Assembly (NCBI GenBank): GCA_913062625.1
Contig: CAJXWP010000008.1
Span: 1 to 64,000 of the forward strand
Source: an uncultured Haliea sp.
GTDB lineage: Bacteria > Pseudomonadota > Gammaproteobacteria > Pseudomonadales > Halieaceae
DNA: 64,000 nucleotides
Direction of reading: 5' to 3'
Part shown: piece by piece, positions 38,023-47,747 of the stretch
How the letters are laid out: every line of letters begins with the position of its first letter
Position numbering within the stretch: the first letter of the stretch is position 1
The notes under the pieces: model-generated
The model's input: only the letters and a program-made list of their open reading frames with translations
Database searches by the model: none
What the model was told of the DNA's origin: nothing
Made by a program: the position numbers and the translations under genes

Positions 38023-38673
38023 ATGAATGAGAAACTGACCATAGCCCTAACCAAGGGTCGCATTCTTAAGGAAACGCTTCCGATGCTGGCGCGCGCCGGC
38101 ATTGAGTCGCTGGAAGACATTAGTAGCAGCCGTAAACTGGTGTTCGAAACTAACCGTCCCGATGTGCAGCTGGTTGTCCTTCGAGGCACTGACGTTCCTA
38201 CTTACGTGCGTCACGGCGCAGCCGATATGGGGGTGGTCGGCAAAGACGTGCTAATGGAGCAGGGTGCTGAAGGTCTTTATGAGCCGCTGGACTTGGGTAT
38301 CGCTCGCTGCTCTCTCATGACCGCAGGGCCCGTGGGCTGGCAAGGCAGCGGGGCACGTATCAGAGTTGCGACTAAGTTTGTCAACATCGCCCGAGAGTAC
38401 TTTGCGGGCCAGGGTGTGCACGTTGATCTGATCAAACTTTACGGCGCGTTGGAATTGGCACCCATTATGAATCTGGCTGATTTAATTGTTGATATTGTTG
38501 ATACCGGCAATACCCTGCGCGCGAATGGCATGGAGCCACTTCAAAAGATTGCCACTATTAGCTCGCGTCTAGTGGTCAATAAGGCGGCTATGCGTTCCCG
38601 TTATAGTGTCATCACACAGATTGTCGATGACCTCACAGCAGTGGTGCAGGAGGCGGGGAATGCAGCGGCTTGA
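38023..38673 (+). CDS. hisG: ATP phosphoribosyltransferase, short form
   Basis: HisG condenses ATP and PRPP in the first step of histidine synthesis. The 216-residue protein is the short form that lacks the regulatory C-terminal domain and needs HisZ. The motifs [15 protein letters not shown] at the N terminus and [17 protein letters not shown] (PRPP loop) are clear. It is preceded by a strong hairpin and overlaps hisD by 14 nt. hisZ is not in the window. Confidence 0.97.
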   Translation: MNEKLTIALTKGRILKETLPMLARAGIESLEDISSSRKLVFETNRPDVQLVVLRGTDVPTYVRHGAADMGVVGKDVLMEQGAEGLYEPLDLGIARCSLMTAGPVGWQGSGARIRVATKFVNIAREYFAGQGVHVDLIKLYGALELAPIMNLADLIVDIVDTGNTLRANGMEPLQKIATISSRLVVNKAAMRSRYSVITQIVDDLTAVVQEAGNAAA

Positions 38674-39970
38674 TACCACCTGTAAGGATTTCGATAGCGC
38701 ACTCGCGCAGTTAACGGCTTTTGATGCTGGCACCGACTCCGTTGTTAGTCAGACGGTAGCACAGATAATCGCAGATATTGCGGCGCGTGGTGATGAAGCG
38801 TTATTGGAGTATACAGTCCGATTTGATCAGGTGACGGCAAGCTCGGTGGCGCAATTGGAAATATCCAAAAAGCGGCAGTCCATGGCGCTCAATAGTATTG
38901 ATTCGGTTCAGCGTGAGGCGCTGGAGTATGCTGCGCATCGTGTGCAGAGTTTTCATCAGCACCAGCTGCAGCAGAGTTGGCAGTATTACGATGATTCAGG
39001 CAATCTTTTGGGGCAGAAGGTTACCCCCCTTGAGCGGGTTGGCGTTTATGTCCCCGGTGGTAAGGCAAGTTATCCGTCTTCTGTGCTAATGAATACCGTG
39101 CCTGCCAAAGTGGCGGGGGTGCCCGAAATCGTAATGGTGGTGCCGGCACCCGGTGGAGCATTAAATGATCTGGTGCTGGCCGCAGCCTGCATAGCTGGAG
39201 TGGATCGACTGTTCACGATAGGGGGCGCTCAGGCGATAGCGGCGTTAGCGTGTGGCACGCACACCGTACCTGCTGTCGATAAAATTGTCGGCCCCGGAAA
39301 TATTTATGTAGCGACGGCCAAGCGGCAGGTGTTCGGTCGGGTCGGGATTGATATGGTAGCCGGCCCCTCTGAAATTCTGATCATCTGCGATGGTAGTACT
39401 GACCCAGATTGGGTGGCGATGGACCTATTTTCCCAAGCAGAGCATGATGAGCTCGCTCAGTGCCTGTTGCTGTGCCCGGACGGTGCCTATCTCGATGCCG
39501 TGCAAGCCAGTATGAACCGTCTGTTGCCGGATATGGAAAGAGCGGACATTATTGCCATATCCCTCGCCAATCGCGGGGCTATGATTCTCACTCGTGACAT
39601 TCATGAAGCGTTGGCAGTAAGTAATCGTATTGCGCCGGAGCACCTTGAGCTATCCGTAGAAGACCCCGAAAGTTTATTGCCGCTAGTGCAGCATGCGGGC
39701 GCAATTTTTATGGGAAAGTTCACTTCGGAAGCGCTGGGCGACTACTGCGCGGGCCCCAATCACGTACTGCCTACTTCGCGCAGTGCTCGCTTCTCTTCTC
39801 CGTTGGGGGTCTACGATTTTCAAAAGCGCAGCTCTATTATTATGGGCAGCCAGCATGGTGTGCAGGAATTGGGTGCTGCGGCCTCAGTGTTAGCCCGAGG
39901 CGAGTCGTTGACAGCCCATGCGCGCAGCGCGGAAATGCGGATCCTAGATAAGCCAAGCGCTAACGACTAG
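38660..39970 (+). CDS. hisD: Histidinol dehydrogenase
   Basis: HisD performs the last two oxidations to L-histidine using NAD and zinc. The 436 residues include the conserved [56 protein letters not shown] and the catalytic Glu-His in [10 protein letters not shown]. The ATG at 38660 lies inside hisG. hisC, which follows in pseudomonads, is absent, and the gene converges with the DegS/AlgW gene. Confidence 0.97.
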   Translation: MQRLDTTCKDFDSALAQLTAFDAGTDSVVSQTVAQIIADIAARGDEALLEYTVRFDQVTASSVAQLEISKKRQSMALNSIDSVQREALEYAAHRVQSFHQHQLQQSWQYYDDSGNLLGQKVTPLERVGVYVPGGKASYPSSVLMNTVPAKVAGVPEIVMVVPAPGGALNDLVLAAACIAGVDRLFTIGGAQAIAALACGTHTVPAVDKIVGPGNIYVATAKRQVFGRVGIDMVAGPSEILIICDGSTDPDWVAMDLFSQAEHDELAQCLLLCPDGAYLDAVQASMNRLLPDMERADIIAISLANRGAMILTRDIHEALAVSNRIAPEHLELSVEDPESLLPLVQHAGAIFMGKFTSEALGDYCAGPNHVLPTSRSARFSSPLGVYDFQKRSSIIMGSQHGVQELGAAASVLARGESLTAHARSAEMRILDKPSAND

Positions 39971-39977
39971 TTTCCGC

Positions 39978-41084
39978 TCATTTTGGGTCCTTCAATATGC
40001 CGACAACGGCATTTAGCTCAAGGCTCTGCTGATTCCGCTGCAACGAAATAGCAATGTTCTCTCCAGGTTTGAGCATTGCAATTCGGTGCATCGTCAGCCT
40101 GCCTCCCTTGACTTTATCTCCGTTAATATGAGTGATGACGTCTCCCACTTGTACCCCTGCTTTTTGCGCAGGACTACCCCATGCTACTGCGGCTACCGCT
40201 AGCGCCAGCGTTTTTCCCTCAGGCGAGGATATTGCGCCAACGGGCTTTACGCTGACGCCTAGCCATCCCCGGATAACCTCGCCATAACTAATTAGGTCCT
40301 GCATGACAAAGACCGCGAGATTTACGGGTATTGCTAGGCTGATACCAATTCCGGTGCTTGCGCGTTGCGTCTGGTTGTTGGTTCCGTAGATCAGGGTATT
40401 GATCCCTAGGAGGCGACCGCTGGTGTCGATGAGTGCGCCGCCAGAGTTGCCCAGGTGAATAATGGCATCGGTCTGGATATAGTCTTCGTAGGTGTCCAAT
40501 TGAAGGCCAAAGCGACCCAGAGCGGAAACAATACCTTGGGTTACCGAATGTCCGAATCCCAGTGGGTTACCAATGGCCAGTACGACATCTCCCACTCTGG
40601 CGGTATTGGAGTCTCCTAGCGTTATGGGTTGCAGGTCTGTCAATGCTACTTGCAATACTGCAAGATCAGTGGCCGAATCGGATCCGATTACCACAGCATT
40701 GGCGGAACGACCATCGTTGAGCATCACCTTAATAGCATCAGCCTCCGCAATGACATGGTTGTTGGTCAGTATATGGCCCTGTTCAGTCATGATGACGCCA
40801 GAGCCAAGAGACCGCTCGATGCGCTGACGTTGCGGCCGCGGCTGAGCTGAGCGTCGAAAAGTGAGGTTTTCCAGTTGGGGATTCGGGCCTTCTTGTACCA
40901 GTTTAGCGGTATAGATGCTGACTACAGATGGCGTAGCCTCAAACACTGCTTTGGCGTAACTGACTCGCTCTCGGGCAGCATCCCCGGATGAATTCAGGGG
41001 TAATACCCAGCGGTCGAGAATCAGCAGGGCCGCAAGTAATCCTGCGATCGCGGGCCAAATAATAAAGGTCAGTTTTTTTTTCAT
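39978..41084 (-). CDS. algW: Periplasmic serine protease AlgW/DegS
   Basis: DegS-type proteases sense misfolded outer-membrane proteins and cleave the anti-sigma factor. From the ATG at 41084 there are 368 residues. An N-terminal membrane helix (IIWPAIAGLLAALLIL) is followed by the trypsin-like domain with H110 (LTNNHVI), D140 (ATDLAV) and S214 (GNSGGAL). One PDZ domain (GWLGVSVKPVG, then VQVGDVITHING) follows. A TTG two codons earlier is also open. Placement near hisD and the Nif3 gene matches algW in pseudomonads. Confidence 0.93.
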   Translation of the reverse strand: MKKKLTFIIWPAIAGLLAALLILDRWVLPLNSSGDAARERVSYAKAVFEATPSVVSIYTAKLVQEGPNPQLENLTFRRSAQPRPQRQRIERSLGSGVIMTEQGHILTNNHVIAEADAIKVMLNDGRSANAVVIGSDSATDLAVLQVALTDLQPITLGDSNTARVGDVVLAIGNPLGFGHSVTQGIVSALGRFGLQLDTYEDYIQTDAIIHLGNSGGALIDTSGRLLGINTLIYGTNNQTQRASTGIGISLAIPVNLAVFVMQDLISYGEVIRGWLGVSVKPVGAISSPEGKTLALAVAAVAWGSPAQKAGVQVGDVITHINGDKVKGGRLTMHRIAMLKPGENIAISLQRNQQSLELNAVVGILKDPK

Positions 41085-41184
41085 GCGCAACCATGCGTGT
41101 TGTTAGAGGCTGCATTGTATATTATGCCTGCTCAGGTGTGGCAAATTGCTAGTGCGATGACTGAAAACTACAGGTGATAATGAT

Positions 41185-41952
41185 ATGAGTGTAGCCCTTA
41201 CTGAACTCAGCCTATACCTCGACCAGTGTCTGCGAACTGATCAGTTTCAGGATTACTGTCCTAATGGACTGCAGGTTGAGGGGAAGCCTCGGGTTGCCAG
41301 GCTAGCGACAGGCGTTACTGCCTGCCAGCGTTTTTTGGACGAAGCGATCGACTGGGGAGCTGATGCCGTGCTCGTGCATCACGGTTATTTCTGGCGCGGG
41401 GAAGCGCTGCAGGTGGTGGGAATAAAACGTCGACGGCTTGCGACTCTGCTGGTCAATGAAGTCAGTTTGCTGGCTTATCACTTACCGCTTGACGCCCACC
41501 CACAGCTGGGGAATAACGCTCGTCTCGGTTGTTTGATGGGCATAGACTTGGAATGTCAGGAGTCACTGCAGCCCAAGGTGAGTGGTAGCCTGGGGAATAT
41601 AGGCAGCTTGCCTAAAGCCGTTTGTGCTGCTGAATTTGTTGCCAAACTTGAGGAAATAACCGGGCGTAGCGCGTTGCATGTCGGTAATTCAGAGGCTCTG
41701 GTCAGCCGTATTGCCTGGTGTACGGGTGCTGCCCAACATTATATAGAAGACGCAGTGAAAGCGGGGGCCGACCTGTTCGTAACCGGCGAAGCCTCAGAGC
41801 AGACTGTGCACACCGCCAGAGAGGAGGGTATCCACTTTGTTGCTGCAGGCCATCACGCCACTGAGCGTTATGGGGTGCAAGCTTTGGGCACCCACTTAGC
41901 GGAGCAATTCTCTCTTGAGCACCGTTTTATCGATATTGACAATCCGGTCTAA
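41185..41952 (+). CDS. Nif3-like dinuclear metal centre protein (YbgI type)
   Basis: The family has a dinuclear metal site; YbgI homologues have been assigned hydrolase or GTP-cyclohydrolase-like roles without firm proof. The 255 residues include DYCPNGLQVEG, a metal-binding VLVHHGYFWRGE and the later GHHATERYGVQALG, with the paired His and Glu residues. It follows the algW gene divergently and converges with zapG, as in pseudomonads. Confidence 0.92.
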   Translation: MSVALTELSLYLDQCLRTDQFQDYCPNGLQVEGKPRVARLATGVTACQRFLDEAIDWGADAVLVHHGYFWRGEALQVVGIKRRRLATLLVNEVSLLAYHLPLDAHPQLGNNARLGCLMGIDLECQESLQPKVSGSLGNIGSLPKAVCAAEFVAKLEEITGRSALHVGNSEALVSRIAWCTGAAQHYIEDAVKAGADLFVTGEASEQTVHTAREEGIHFVAAGHHATERYGVQALGTHLAEQFSLEHRFIDIDNPV

Positions 41953-41964
41953 GGCACGAGGAAA

Positions 41965-42450
41965 TCAGGCATCAGCCCATTTTTTTTCGGACGGTACATC
42001 CTGTGGTTTCCGTTCTAGGCCAAACTCCTCGTTCAGCATCCCTTTTTCCTCTGGTGAGCTCTTTGGAGCATAATCGAGAGGGGGCTGGATATGAGCCAGA
42101 TGGGCTGGGATTTCCGTTGGGTCAGTATTGTTCTCAACATGCTCCAAGGAGATTGGACCTTCACCTTGGCATAGCGTAGCGGCACCGGTAGCCAATCGGT
42201 TGTGCACTTCCCGATAACTGTCGGTAAGATTGTTGAGCAGCTTTGCCGTTTCCGTAAAGTGTTCGACGACCTCGTTCTCATAGGCTTGCTTGTCCTGTAT
42301 CACCTGATCCAGTTTTTTCGCCACGTCCTGATATTTTTTTGCCGTCCCCGATGTCCGACGACCCGCAAGCCAGCCTAGCCATAAACCCACTACGGCAATT
42401 GCAGCGCCTATTGCCCACAGGATGTCCAAGCTATACACAGGTGATTCCAC
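41965..42450 (-). CDS. zapG: DUF1043 inner-membrane protein ZapG (YhcB)
   Basis: YhcB/ZapG is a membrane-anchored coiled-coil protein linked to cell envelope growth and division. The 161-residue protein has an N-terminal membrane helix (AIGAAIAVVGLWLGWLAG) and a coiled coil (KKLDQVIQDKQAYENEVVEH, then ETAKLLNNLTDSYREVHNRL). The start is a GTG at 42450. It faces zapE across a 160-nt divergent gap. Confidence 0.9.
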   Translation of the reverse strand: MESPVYSLDILWAIGAAIAVVGLWLGWLAGRRTSGTAKKYQDVAKKLDQVIQDKQAYENEVVEHFTETAKLLNNLTDSYREVHNRLATGAATLCQGEGPISLEHVENNTDPTEIPAHLAHIQPPLDYAPKSSPEEKGMLNEEFGLERKPQDVPSEKKWADA

Positions 42451-42610
42451 AAAAATGTCCTCATTCTCACAAATTAGTACAATAGTATACCCTGAATGTT
42501 TCGTGGGCAGTTAGCGTCCGGACTAAACAGAGGGAGTGTCGTTGCCAAGTGCGGAGGCTCTCGTTACAGTGTGCCCGTTTTAAGCAATTCGGGATTAGGC
42601 AGCCCCAGAT

Positions 42611-43711
42611 ATGACGACACCTTGGCAACGCTATCAAGCCGACCTGCAACGTGAGGGTTTTTTTCATGACTTCGCGCAAGAGCAGGCTGTGCTCTCACTA
42701 CAAGATCTATATGAGCGCTTGATAAAAGTTCATCATGGATACGGTGATCATTTGAAAGTCTGGGCGCACAAGCTCCGCCGACGAGAAGTAGAGCCGCAGG
42801 TAGGCCTTTATTTTTGGGGAGGCGTAGGCCGGGGTAAGACCTATCTTATGGATACCTTTTTTGAATGTTTGCCCTTCAGCCGCAAGTCGCGCGTCCATTT
42901 TCATCGGTTTATGCAGCGGGTCCATAAAGAACTCGCCACGTTTGAGGGAGAGAAGAACCCGTTAGAGCTGGTCGCAGATAAGCTTTCTAAAGAGGCCCGC
43001 GTCCTTTGTTTTGATGAGTTTTTTGTCACGGATATTGGGGACGCAATGATTCTTGGAGGGCTGATGAAGGCGCTCTTCGCGCGTGGAGTAACATTGGTGG
43101 CGACCTCCAATATTGAGCCTAAAAAGCTTTATGAGAATGGGCTTCAGCGCCAACGTTTTTTGCCTGTAATCGACCTGATAGAGAAATATACGCAGGTTCT
43201 CAATGTAGACGCCGGCGTTGACTACCGCTTGCGCACTCTGCAACAGGCGAAGTTGTACCACTTTCCCTTAAATGATGAAGCCGACAGGACTCTGAAGGAC
43301 AGTTTTTCACGCCTCGCGCGGGAACCGGGCAAGCACTGGGAGCGCATTGAGATTAACAATCGTTATTTAACATGTCGCTGCGTGGCAAATGGTGTGGCAT
43401 GGTTTGACTTCGCTGAGTTGTGCGATGGCCCTCGATCCCAGAATGATTACATTGAACTAGCGCATATATTCCATTCGATCATTATTTCGGGGGTGCCCGT
43501 ATTTGACGCTGACAAAAACGATCAGGCACGCCGATTCATTAATTTGGTAGACGAATTCTATGACCGCAACGTCAAGCTTGTGCTGACGGCGGCTAAACCG
43601 CTAATGGAGCTCTACGCAGGCGGCAAGCTGGCGTTTGAATTTCAGCGAACAGTCTCTCGGTTGCTGGAGATGCAGTCTTATGAGTACCTCGCCCTTGAGC
43701 ATCGGCATTAA
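42611..43711 (+). CDS. zapE: Cell division ATPase ZapE (AFG1 family)
   Basis: ZapE is an ATPase that acts on FtsZ under stress. The 366 residues contain Walker A GGVGRGKTYLMD, followed by VHFHRFMQRVHKEL, and Walker B LCFDEFFVTDIGDAM. LVATSNIEPKKLYENGLQR is the sensor region of the family. It reads toward rplM-rpsI with a 217-nt gap containing their promoter. Confidence 0.95.
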   Translation: MTTPWQRYQADLQREGFFHDFAQEQAVLSLQDLYERLIKVHHGYGDHLKVWAHKLRRREVEPQVGLYFWGGVGRGKTYLMDTFFECLPFSRKSRVHFHRFMQRVHKELATFEGEKNPLELVADKLSKEARVLCFDEFFVTDIGDAMILGGLMKALFARGVTLVATSNIEPKKLYENGLQRQRFLPVIDLIEKYTQVLNVDAGVDYRLRTLQQAKLYHFPLNDEADRTLKDSFSRLAREPGKHWERIEINNRYLTCRCVANGVAWFDFAELCDGPRSQNDYIELAHIFHSIIISGVPVFDADKNDQARRFINLVDEFYDRNVKLVLTAAKPLMELYAGGKLAFEFQRTVSRLLEMQSYEYLALEHRH

Positions 43712-43858
43712 GCCACTTGGCATAATCCGGTGCTGTCCGGGGGTATTTATCGAGCCAGGCGGGCTGTTTTGTGCTCCAATGCTGGCACGAGTAGCGAGGA
43801 TTCGCCCTGTGACGTGCTCCGTAGGTGGCAGGCAGACAAAATTTGTTGAATTCGCAGC

Positions 43859-43887
43859 TTGAAAATGGGCGTTCCATTGGGTAGTAT
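43859..43887 (+). promoter_or_regulatory. Candidate sigma-70 promoter for rplM-rpsI
   Basis: TTGAAA (43859-43864) and TAGTAT (43882-43887) are separated by 17 nt. Transcription would start near 43894, about 35 nt before the rplM ATG. The short leader contains a small TTAG/CTAA stem. This is a match to the consensus by eye. Confidence 0.55.
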
Positions 43888-43928
43888 TCGCGCTCTTGAA
43901 ATTAGACTCCTCTAACAGGCAATTATTG

Positions 43929-44357
43929 ATGAAAACATACAGTGCCAAAGCGGAAAATGTTGCCCGAGATTGGTTTGTGGTGGACGCCGAAGACAAGACC
44001 TTAGGGCGCCTTGCAAGCGAAATCGCTCACCGTCTGCGCGGTAAGCATAAAGCCGAATACACGCCTCATGTGGATACCGGGGACTATATTGTTGTTGTAA
44101 ATGCAGATAAAGTGCGCGTAACGGGCGCAAAGTCAACAGACAAGATGTATCATCATCACACCGGTTATCCTGGTGGCTTGAAGTCAATTTCTTTTGAGAA
44201 ATTGATTGCCAAAGCGCCTGAGAAAATCCTTCAGGGAGCAGTAAAAGGCATGTTACCTCGCAATACCTTGGGGCGGGCCATGTTCAAAAAACTGAAAGTG
44301 TATGCCGGTAGTGAACACCCCCATACAGCCCAGCAGCCTCAAGCTTTGAACATCTAA
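43929..44357 (+). CDS. rplM: 50S ribosomal protein L13
   Basis: The 142-residue protein matches L13 length. The conserved segments are [49 protein letters not shown] and [21 protein letters not shown]. The ATG at 43929 follows ACAGG. It forms the rplM-rpsI pair with a 12-nt gap. Confidence 0.98.
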   Translation: MKTYSAKAENVARDWFVVDAEDKTLGRLASEIAHRLRGKHKAEYTPHVDTGDYIVVVNADKVRVTGAKSTDKMYHHHTGYPGGLKSISFEKLIAKAPEKILQGAVKGMLPRNTLGRAMFKKLKVYAGSEHPHTAQQPQALNI

Positions 44358-44369
44358 CGGATAAATTCT

Positions 44370-44762
44370 ATGTCAGCTACCCAATACTATGGAACGGGTC
44401 GTCGTAAGACGTCCACTGCCCGTGTTTTTCTAACAAGCGGCGCCGGCACCATCGTCGTGAATAAGCGCCCTCTAGATCAGTATTTTGGCCGTGAAGTGGC
44501 TCGCATGATCGTCCGACAGCCTCTGGAGCTCGTTGACTTAAACGGAAAATTTGATATCAACGTGACTGTGGCGGGCGGCGGAAGCTTTGGACAGGCTGGA
44601 GCGATTCGGCACGGTATCACGCGTGCGCTGATGGAATATGATGAGTCCTTGCGCCCGAGTTTGCGCAGTGCCGGATATGTTACACGTGATTCCCGGGCTG
44701 TGGAGCGTAAAAAAGTTGGTTTGCGCAAAGCGCGTAAACGGCCTCAGTTCTCCAAGCGTTAA
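44370..44762 (+). CDS. rpsI: 30S ribosomal protein S9
   Basis: S9 is a 30S head protein whose C-terminal tail reaches the P-site tRNA. The 130 residues begin [17 protein letters not shown] and end in the conserved [14 protein letters not shown] tail with its terminal Lys-Arg. A rho-independent terminator follows. Confidence 0.98.
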   Translation: MSATQYYGTGRRKTSTARVFLTSGAGTIVVNKRPLDQYFGREVARMIVRQPLELVDLNGKFDINVTVAGGGSFGQAGAIRHGITRALMEYDESLRPSLRSAGYVTRDSRAVERKKVGLRKARKRPQFSKR

Positions 44763-44808
44763 GCAGATGGTTTGCATCCTTGGTGTTATCGGGGATGTGG
44801 ACACAGCA

Positions 44809-44846
44809 AAAAACGCCCGGGTGCTTTGCATCCCGGGCATTTTTTT
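44809..44846 (+). terminator. Rho-independent terminator of rplM-rpsI
   Basis: GCCCGGG (44815-44821) pairs with CCCGGGC (44832-44838), with TGC/GCA continuing the stem beyond a one-base bulge, and a run of seven T follows at 44840. A run of A before the stem could also make it work on the minus strand. Confidence 0.85.
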
Positions 44847-44927
44847 GAGCTGGCCAAAGGCGGCAGCTTTGCATATTGAATAATCTCAATCTATTGCAGA
44901 AAATGGATTCAAATCAAGGTCTTTTCC

Positions 44928-44956
44928 TTGTAACAGCAGCCTAAAATCATTAATAT
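44928..44956 (+). promoter_or_regulatory. Possible promoter upstream of petA
   Basis: TTGTAA (44928-44933) and TAATAT (44951-44956) with a 17-nt spacer lie about 75 nt before the petA start. Both hexamers match four of six consensus bases. It is suggestive only. Confidence 0.35.
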
Positions 44957-45031
44957 TCAGGCCGTTTTAGAGCTGCGCTTTAAGCTGTTATTTAGTGGGT
45001 TTGAGCGGGTCTGTGATATTAGGAGAAAAGC

Positions 45032-45631
45032 ATGGTTAGCGATCGCGTGAACTCGGGGAGACGGACATTCCTGACAGTTGCCACGAGCGCAGTGGCGGCC
45101 GTTGGGGCGGTAGGGATTTTAACGCCCTTCGTAGGGTCTTGGAATCCATCCGCAAAAGCGAAGGCAGCAGGGGCGCCGGTCAAGGCCGACATCAGCCAGA
45201 TCGAGCCAGGCCAGATGGTGGTTGTAGAGTGGCGCGGTCAGCCGGTCTATGTGGTCAATCGCACCGTCAGTCAACTTGAGGCGCTTGCAGGCCTTAATGG
45301 GCAATTGAGTGACCCCGAATCTGAAAATGACGCCCAGCAGCCGGCCTATATCACCGGCATTGAACGTTCTAGTATCCCGAATTTGCTGGTGGTTGTTGGT
45401 CTTTGTACGCACCTTGGTTGCGCCCCTAAGTATGTTCCGGAAGTGGGTGTGACAGATATGGGGGGTGCAGCGTGGGTAGGTGGATTCTTTTGTCCCTGCC
45501 ATGGTTCCAAGTTTGACTTATCCGGCCGCGTTTACGCGGGCGTTCCTGCTCCCTCTAACTTGTTAGTGCCTCCTTATTCTTTCGAGGGTGACAAGGTTTT
45601 GGTCGTTGGCGTGAATCCGGAGAATGTGTGA
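45032..45631 (+). CDS. petA: Ubiquinol-cytochrome c reductase Rieske iron-sulfur subunit
   Basis: The Rieske subunit takes an electron from ubiquinol in complex III. The 199 residues start with a twin-arginine signal (SGRRTFLTV) and membrane segment. The 2Fe-2S ligands are in CTHLGC (125-130) and CPCHGS (154-159). A clear AGGAGA precedes the ATG. The stop overlaps the cytochrome b start (TGATG), so complex III subunits are translated in series. Confidence 0.97.
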   Translation: MVSDRVNSGRRTFLTVATSAVAAVGAVGILTPFVGSWNPSAKAKAAGAPVKADISQIEPGQMVVVEWRGQPVYVVNRTVSQLEALAGLNGQLSDPESENDAQQPAYITGIERSSIPNLLVVVGLCTHLGCAPKYVPEVGVTDMGGAAWVGGFFCPCHGSKFDLSGRVYAGVPAPSNLLVPPYSFEGDKVLVVGVNPENV

Positions 45632-47667
45632 TGAGTAATATGTTGATTGGATTACGAGACTGGGTCGATGCGCGCCTGCCTATTATGAAGGCCTGGAACA
45701 CGCATATGGCGCGGTACTATGCGCCCAAAAACTTCAATTTCTGGTATTTCTTTGGGGTGCTGGCTCTGTTGGTGTTGGTCAACCAGCTGCTCACTGGCAT
45801 CTGGCTCACTATGAGCTATACCCCCTCGCAAGAGGAGGCGTTTGCGTCCGTTGAGTACATTATGCGAGACGTGGACTATGGTTGGATACTGCGCTATATG
45901 CACTCCACCGGCGCGTCGGCGTTCTTTGTGGTGGTGTATTTGCATATGTTCCGAGCCATGCTCTACGGGTCTTACAAGAAACCTAGAGAGCTGATCTGGA
46001 TTTTCGGCATGCTTATCTTTGTCGTCCTCATGGCTGAGGCCTTTGTTGGCTATGTGTTGCCATGGGGCCAAATGTCCTACTGGGGCGCGCAGGTCATCAT
46101 CTCACTATTTGGCGCCATTCCTTATTTTGGCGAGGATATCGTGACCTGGATTCGCGGCGACTATTTGCTCTCCGGCATCACGCTGAATCGTTTTTTCGCG
46201 TTGCACGTCGTAGCTTTGCCTATTATTTTAATGGCGCTCGTGGTGCTGCATCTTTTGGCACTGCACGAAGTGGGCTCAAACAACCCCGATGGCGTCGATA
46301 TCAAGAAGTACAAGGATAAAGACGGTGTACCGCTGGACGGCGTAGCGTTCCACCCCTACTACACGGTGCACGATCTGCAGGCGATCGGCGTATTCCTGTT
46401 CATATTTTGTGGGATCATTTTCTTCATGCCGGAAATGGGTGGATTCTTCCTTGAGTATCCTAACTTTGAACAGGCCAATAACCTGAAGACGCCTGAGCAT
46501 ATAGCGCCTACCTGGTACTTCACGCCCTTCTACTCTGTGTTGCGCGCGGTGCCTGATAAGCTCTGGGGCTTCATTGCGTTTGCTGCATCGGTCGCTATAC
46601 CCTTTATGCTACCTTGGTTGGATCGCAGTCCGGTTAGGTCTTGGCGTTATCGCGGCAATATTACGAAGATAATGTTGGTGTCGTTCGTATCCTCATTCCT
46701 GATCCTCGGTGTGTTGGGTGCTTGGTCTCCTACTGAGGCTCGTACGACGCTCGCTCGTGTTTGCTCGATCATTTATTTTAGTTTCTTCCTGCTGATGCCA
46801 ATATGGTCGTCCATCGACAGGACCAAGCCGGTACCAGAGAGAATTACGATGGATGGCGGTATTGGTTTCTGGGGCAGCATGGGGGCTTTACTGCTGATTT
46901 TAGCACTGACTATTTTGCCGCTGCAGGCCGTGGCGTCGTCATCGTATGACTGCGGCACCATCGCCTGCGATGAATTTAAGGCTGATCCCCGTGATCAAGC
47001 CTCGCTGCAGCGCGGTGTCAAAACCTATATGAATTACTGCATGGGCTGTCATACGATGCAGTATCAGCGCTATAACCGGGTAGCCGAGGACCTTGGTATC
47101 CCGGAAGATCTGTTTCATGTCAATTTAATGTTTGATCCTGACGTTAAAATGGGCGCTTTGATGCAAAATGCCATGGATAAGGATGAAGCCAAAAAATGGT
47201 TTGGTGCGGCGCCGCCTGACCTAACACTGGTGTCGAGGGCACGCCAACCGCAGTGGCTCTATACCTACTTGCGCACTTTTTATCAGGACAGTAGCCGTCC
47301 ATACGGCGTTAATAACAAGGTATTCAAGGACGTAGGCATGCCGCACGTACTGCTGGAATTGCAGGGCATGCAGGAATGTGCCCCCGGTCCGATTGTGGCT
47401 GATAATGGCGGTGTAAAACGTGATCCTCTGACCGGCGAAGATATACTCGAGGATCCCTGCGGCCGACTCGTCATTCCTGTGGCCGGAGAGATGACTTCCC
47501 AAGAATTCGATAAGACAGTGTATGATCTGGTAAACTTCCTCGCCTATTCGGCTGAACCGATGGTTACTGACCGTCACCGAATAGGCATGTATACGTTACT
47601 TTTTATTGCTTTATTTACGATTTTCGCATGGTTACTTAATAGAGAGTACTGGAAAGACGTACACTGA
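45631..47667 (+). CDS. Fused cytochrome b / cytochrome c1 (FbcH-like)
   Basis: A single 678-residue frame encodes the two haem subunits of complex III. Residues about 1-400 are cytochrome b, with haem-ligand helices (HSTGASAFFVVVYLHMF, FALHVVALPI and VLHLLALHEVG) and a Qo motif PTWY at 293-296. A membrane segment (GFWGSMGALLLILALTILPLQ) then leads to cytochrome c1 with CMGCH at 470-474, the Met-containing C-terminal part and a final membrane anchor (YTLLFIALFTIFAWLL). There is no stop or obvious separate start between them. In pseudomonads petB and petC are two genes; a b-c1 fusion cut after translation is known in Bradyrhizobium. An internal ATG before MDGGIGFWG might also initiate c1. Confidence 0.92.
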   Translation: MSNMLIGLRDWVDARLPIMKAWNTHMARYYAPKNFNFWYFFGVLALLVLVNQLLTGIWLTMSYTPSQEEAFASVEYIMRDVDYGWILRYMHSTGASAFFVVVYLHMFRAMLYGSYKKPRELIWIFGMLIFVVLMAEAFVGYVLPWGQMSYWGAQVIISLFGAIPYFGEDIVTWIRGDYLLSGITLNRFFALHVVALPIILMALVVLHLLALHEVGSNNPDGVDIKKYKDKDGVPLDGVAFHPYYTVHDLQAIGVFLFIFCGIIFFMPEMGGFFLEYPNFEQANNLKTPEHIAPTWYFTPFYSVLRAVPDKLWGFIAFAASVAIPFMLPWLDRSPVRSWRYRGNITKIMLVSFVSSFLILGVLGAWSPTEARTTLARVCSIIYFSFFLLMPIWSSIDRTKPVPERITMDGGIGFWGSMGALLLILALTILPLQAVASSSYDCGTIACDEFKADPRDQASLQRGVKTYMNYCMGCHTMQYQRYNRVAEDLGIPEDLFHVNLMFDPDVKMGALMQNAMDKDEAKKWFGAAPPDLTLVSRARQPQWLYTYLRTFYQDSSRPYGVNNKVFKDVGMPHVLLELQGMQECAPGPIVADNGGVKRDPLTGEDILEDPCGRLVIPVAGEMTSQEFDKTVYDLVNFLAYSAEPMVTDRHRIGMYTLLFIALFTIFAWLLNREYWKDVH

Positions 47668-47747
47668 TCGCTCGCAATTGATGGTGGTGGCGCTGAGACT
47701 GACTTAGCGACGCTTTGTGTTCTGTATGAAAAACTGAGGAATCCCCA

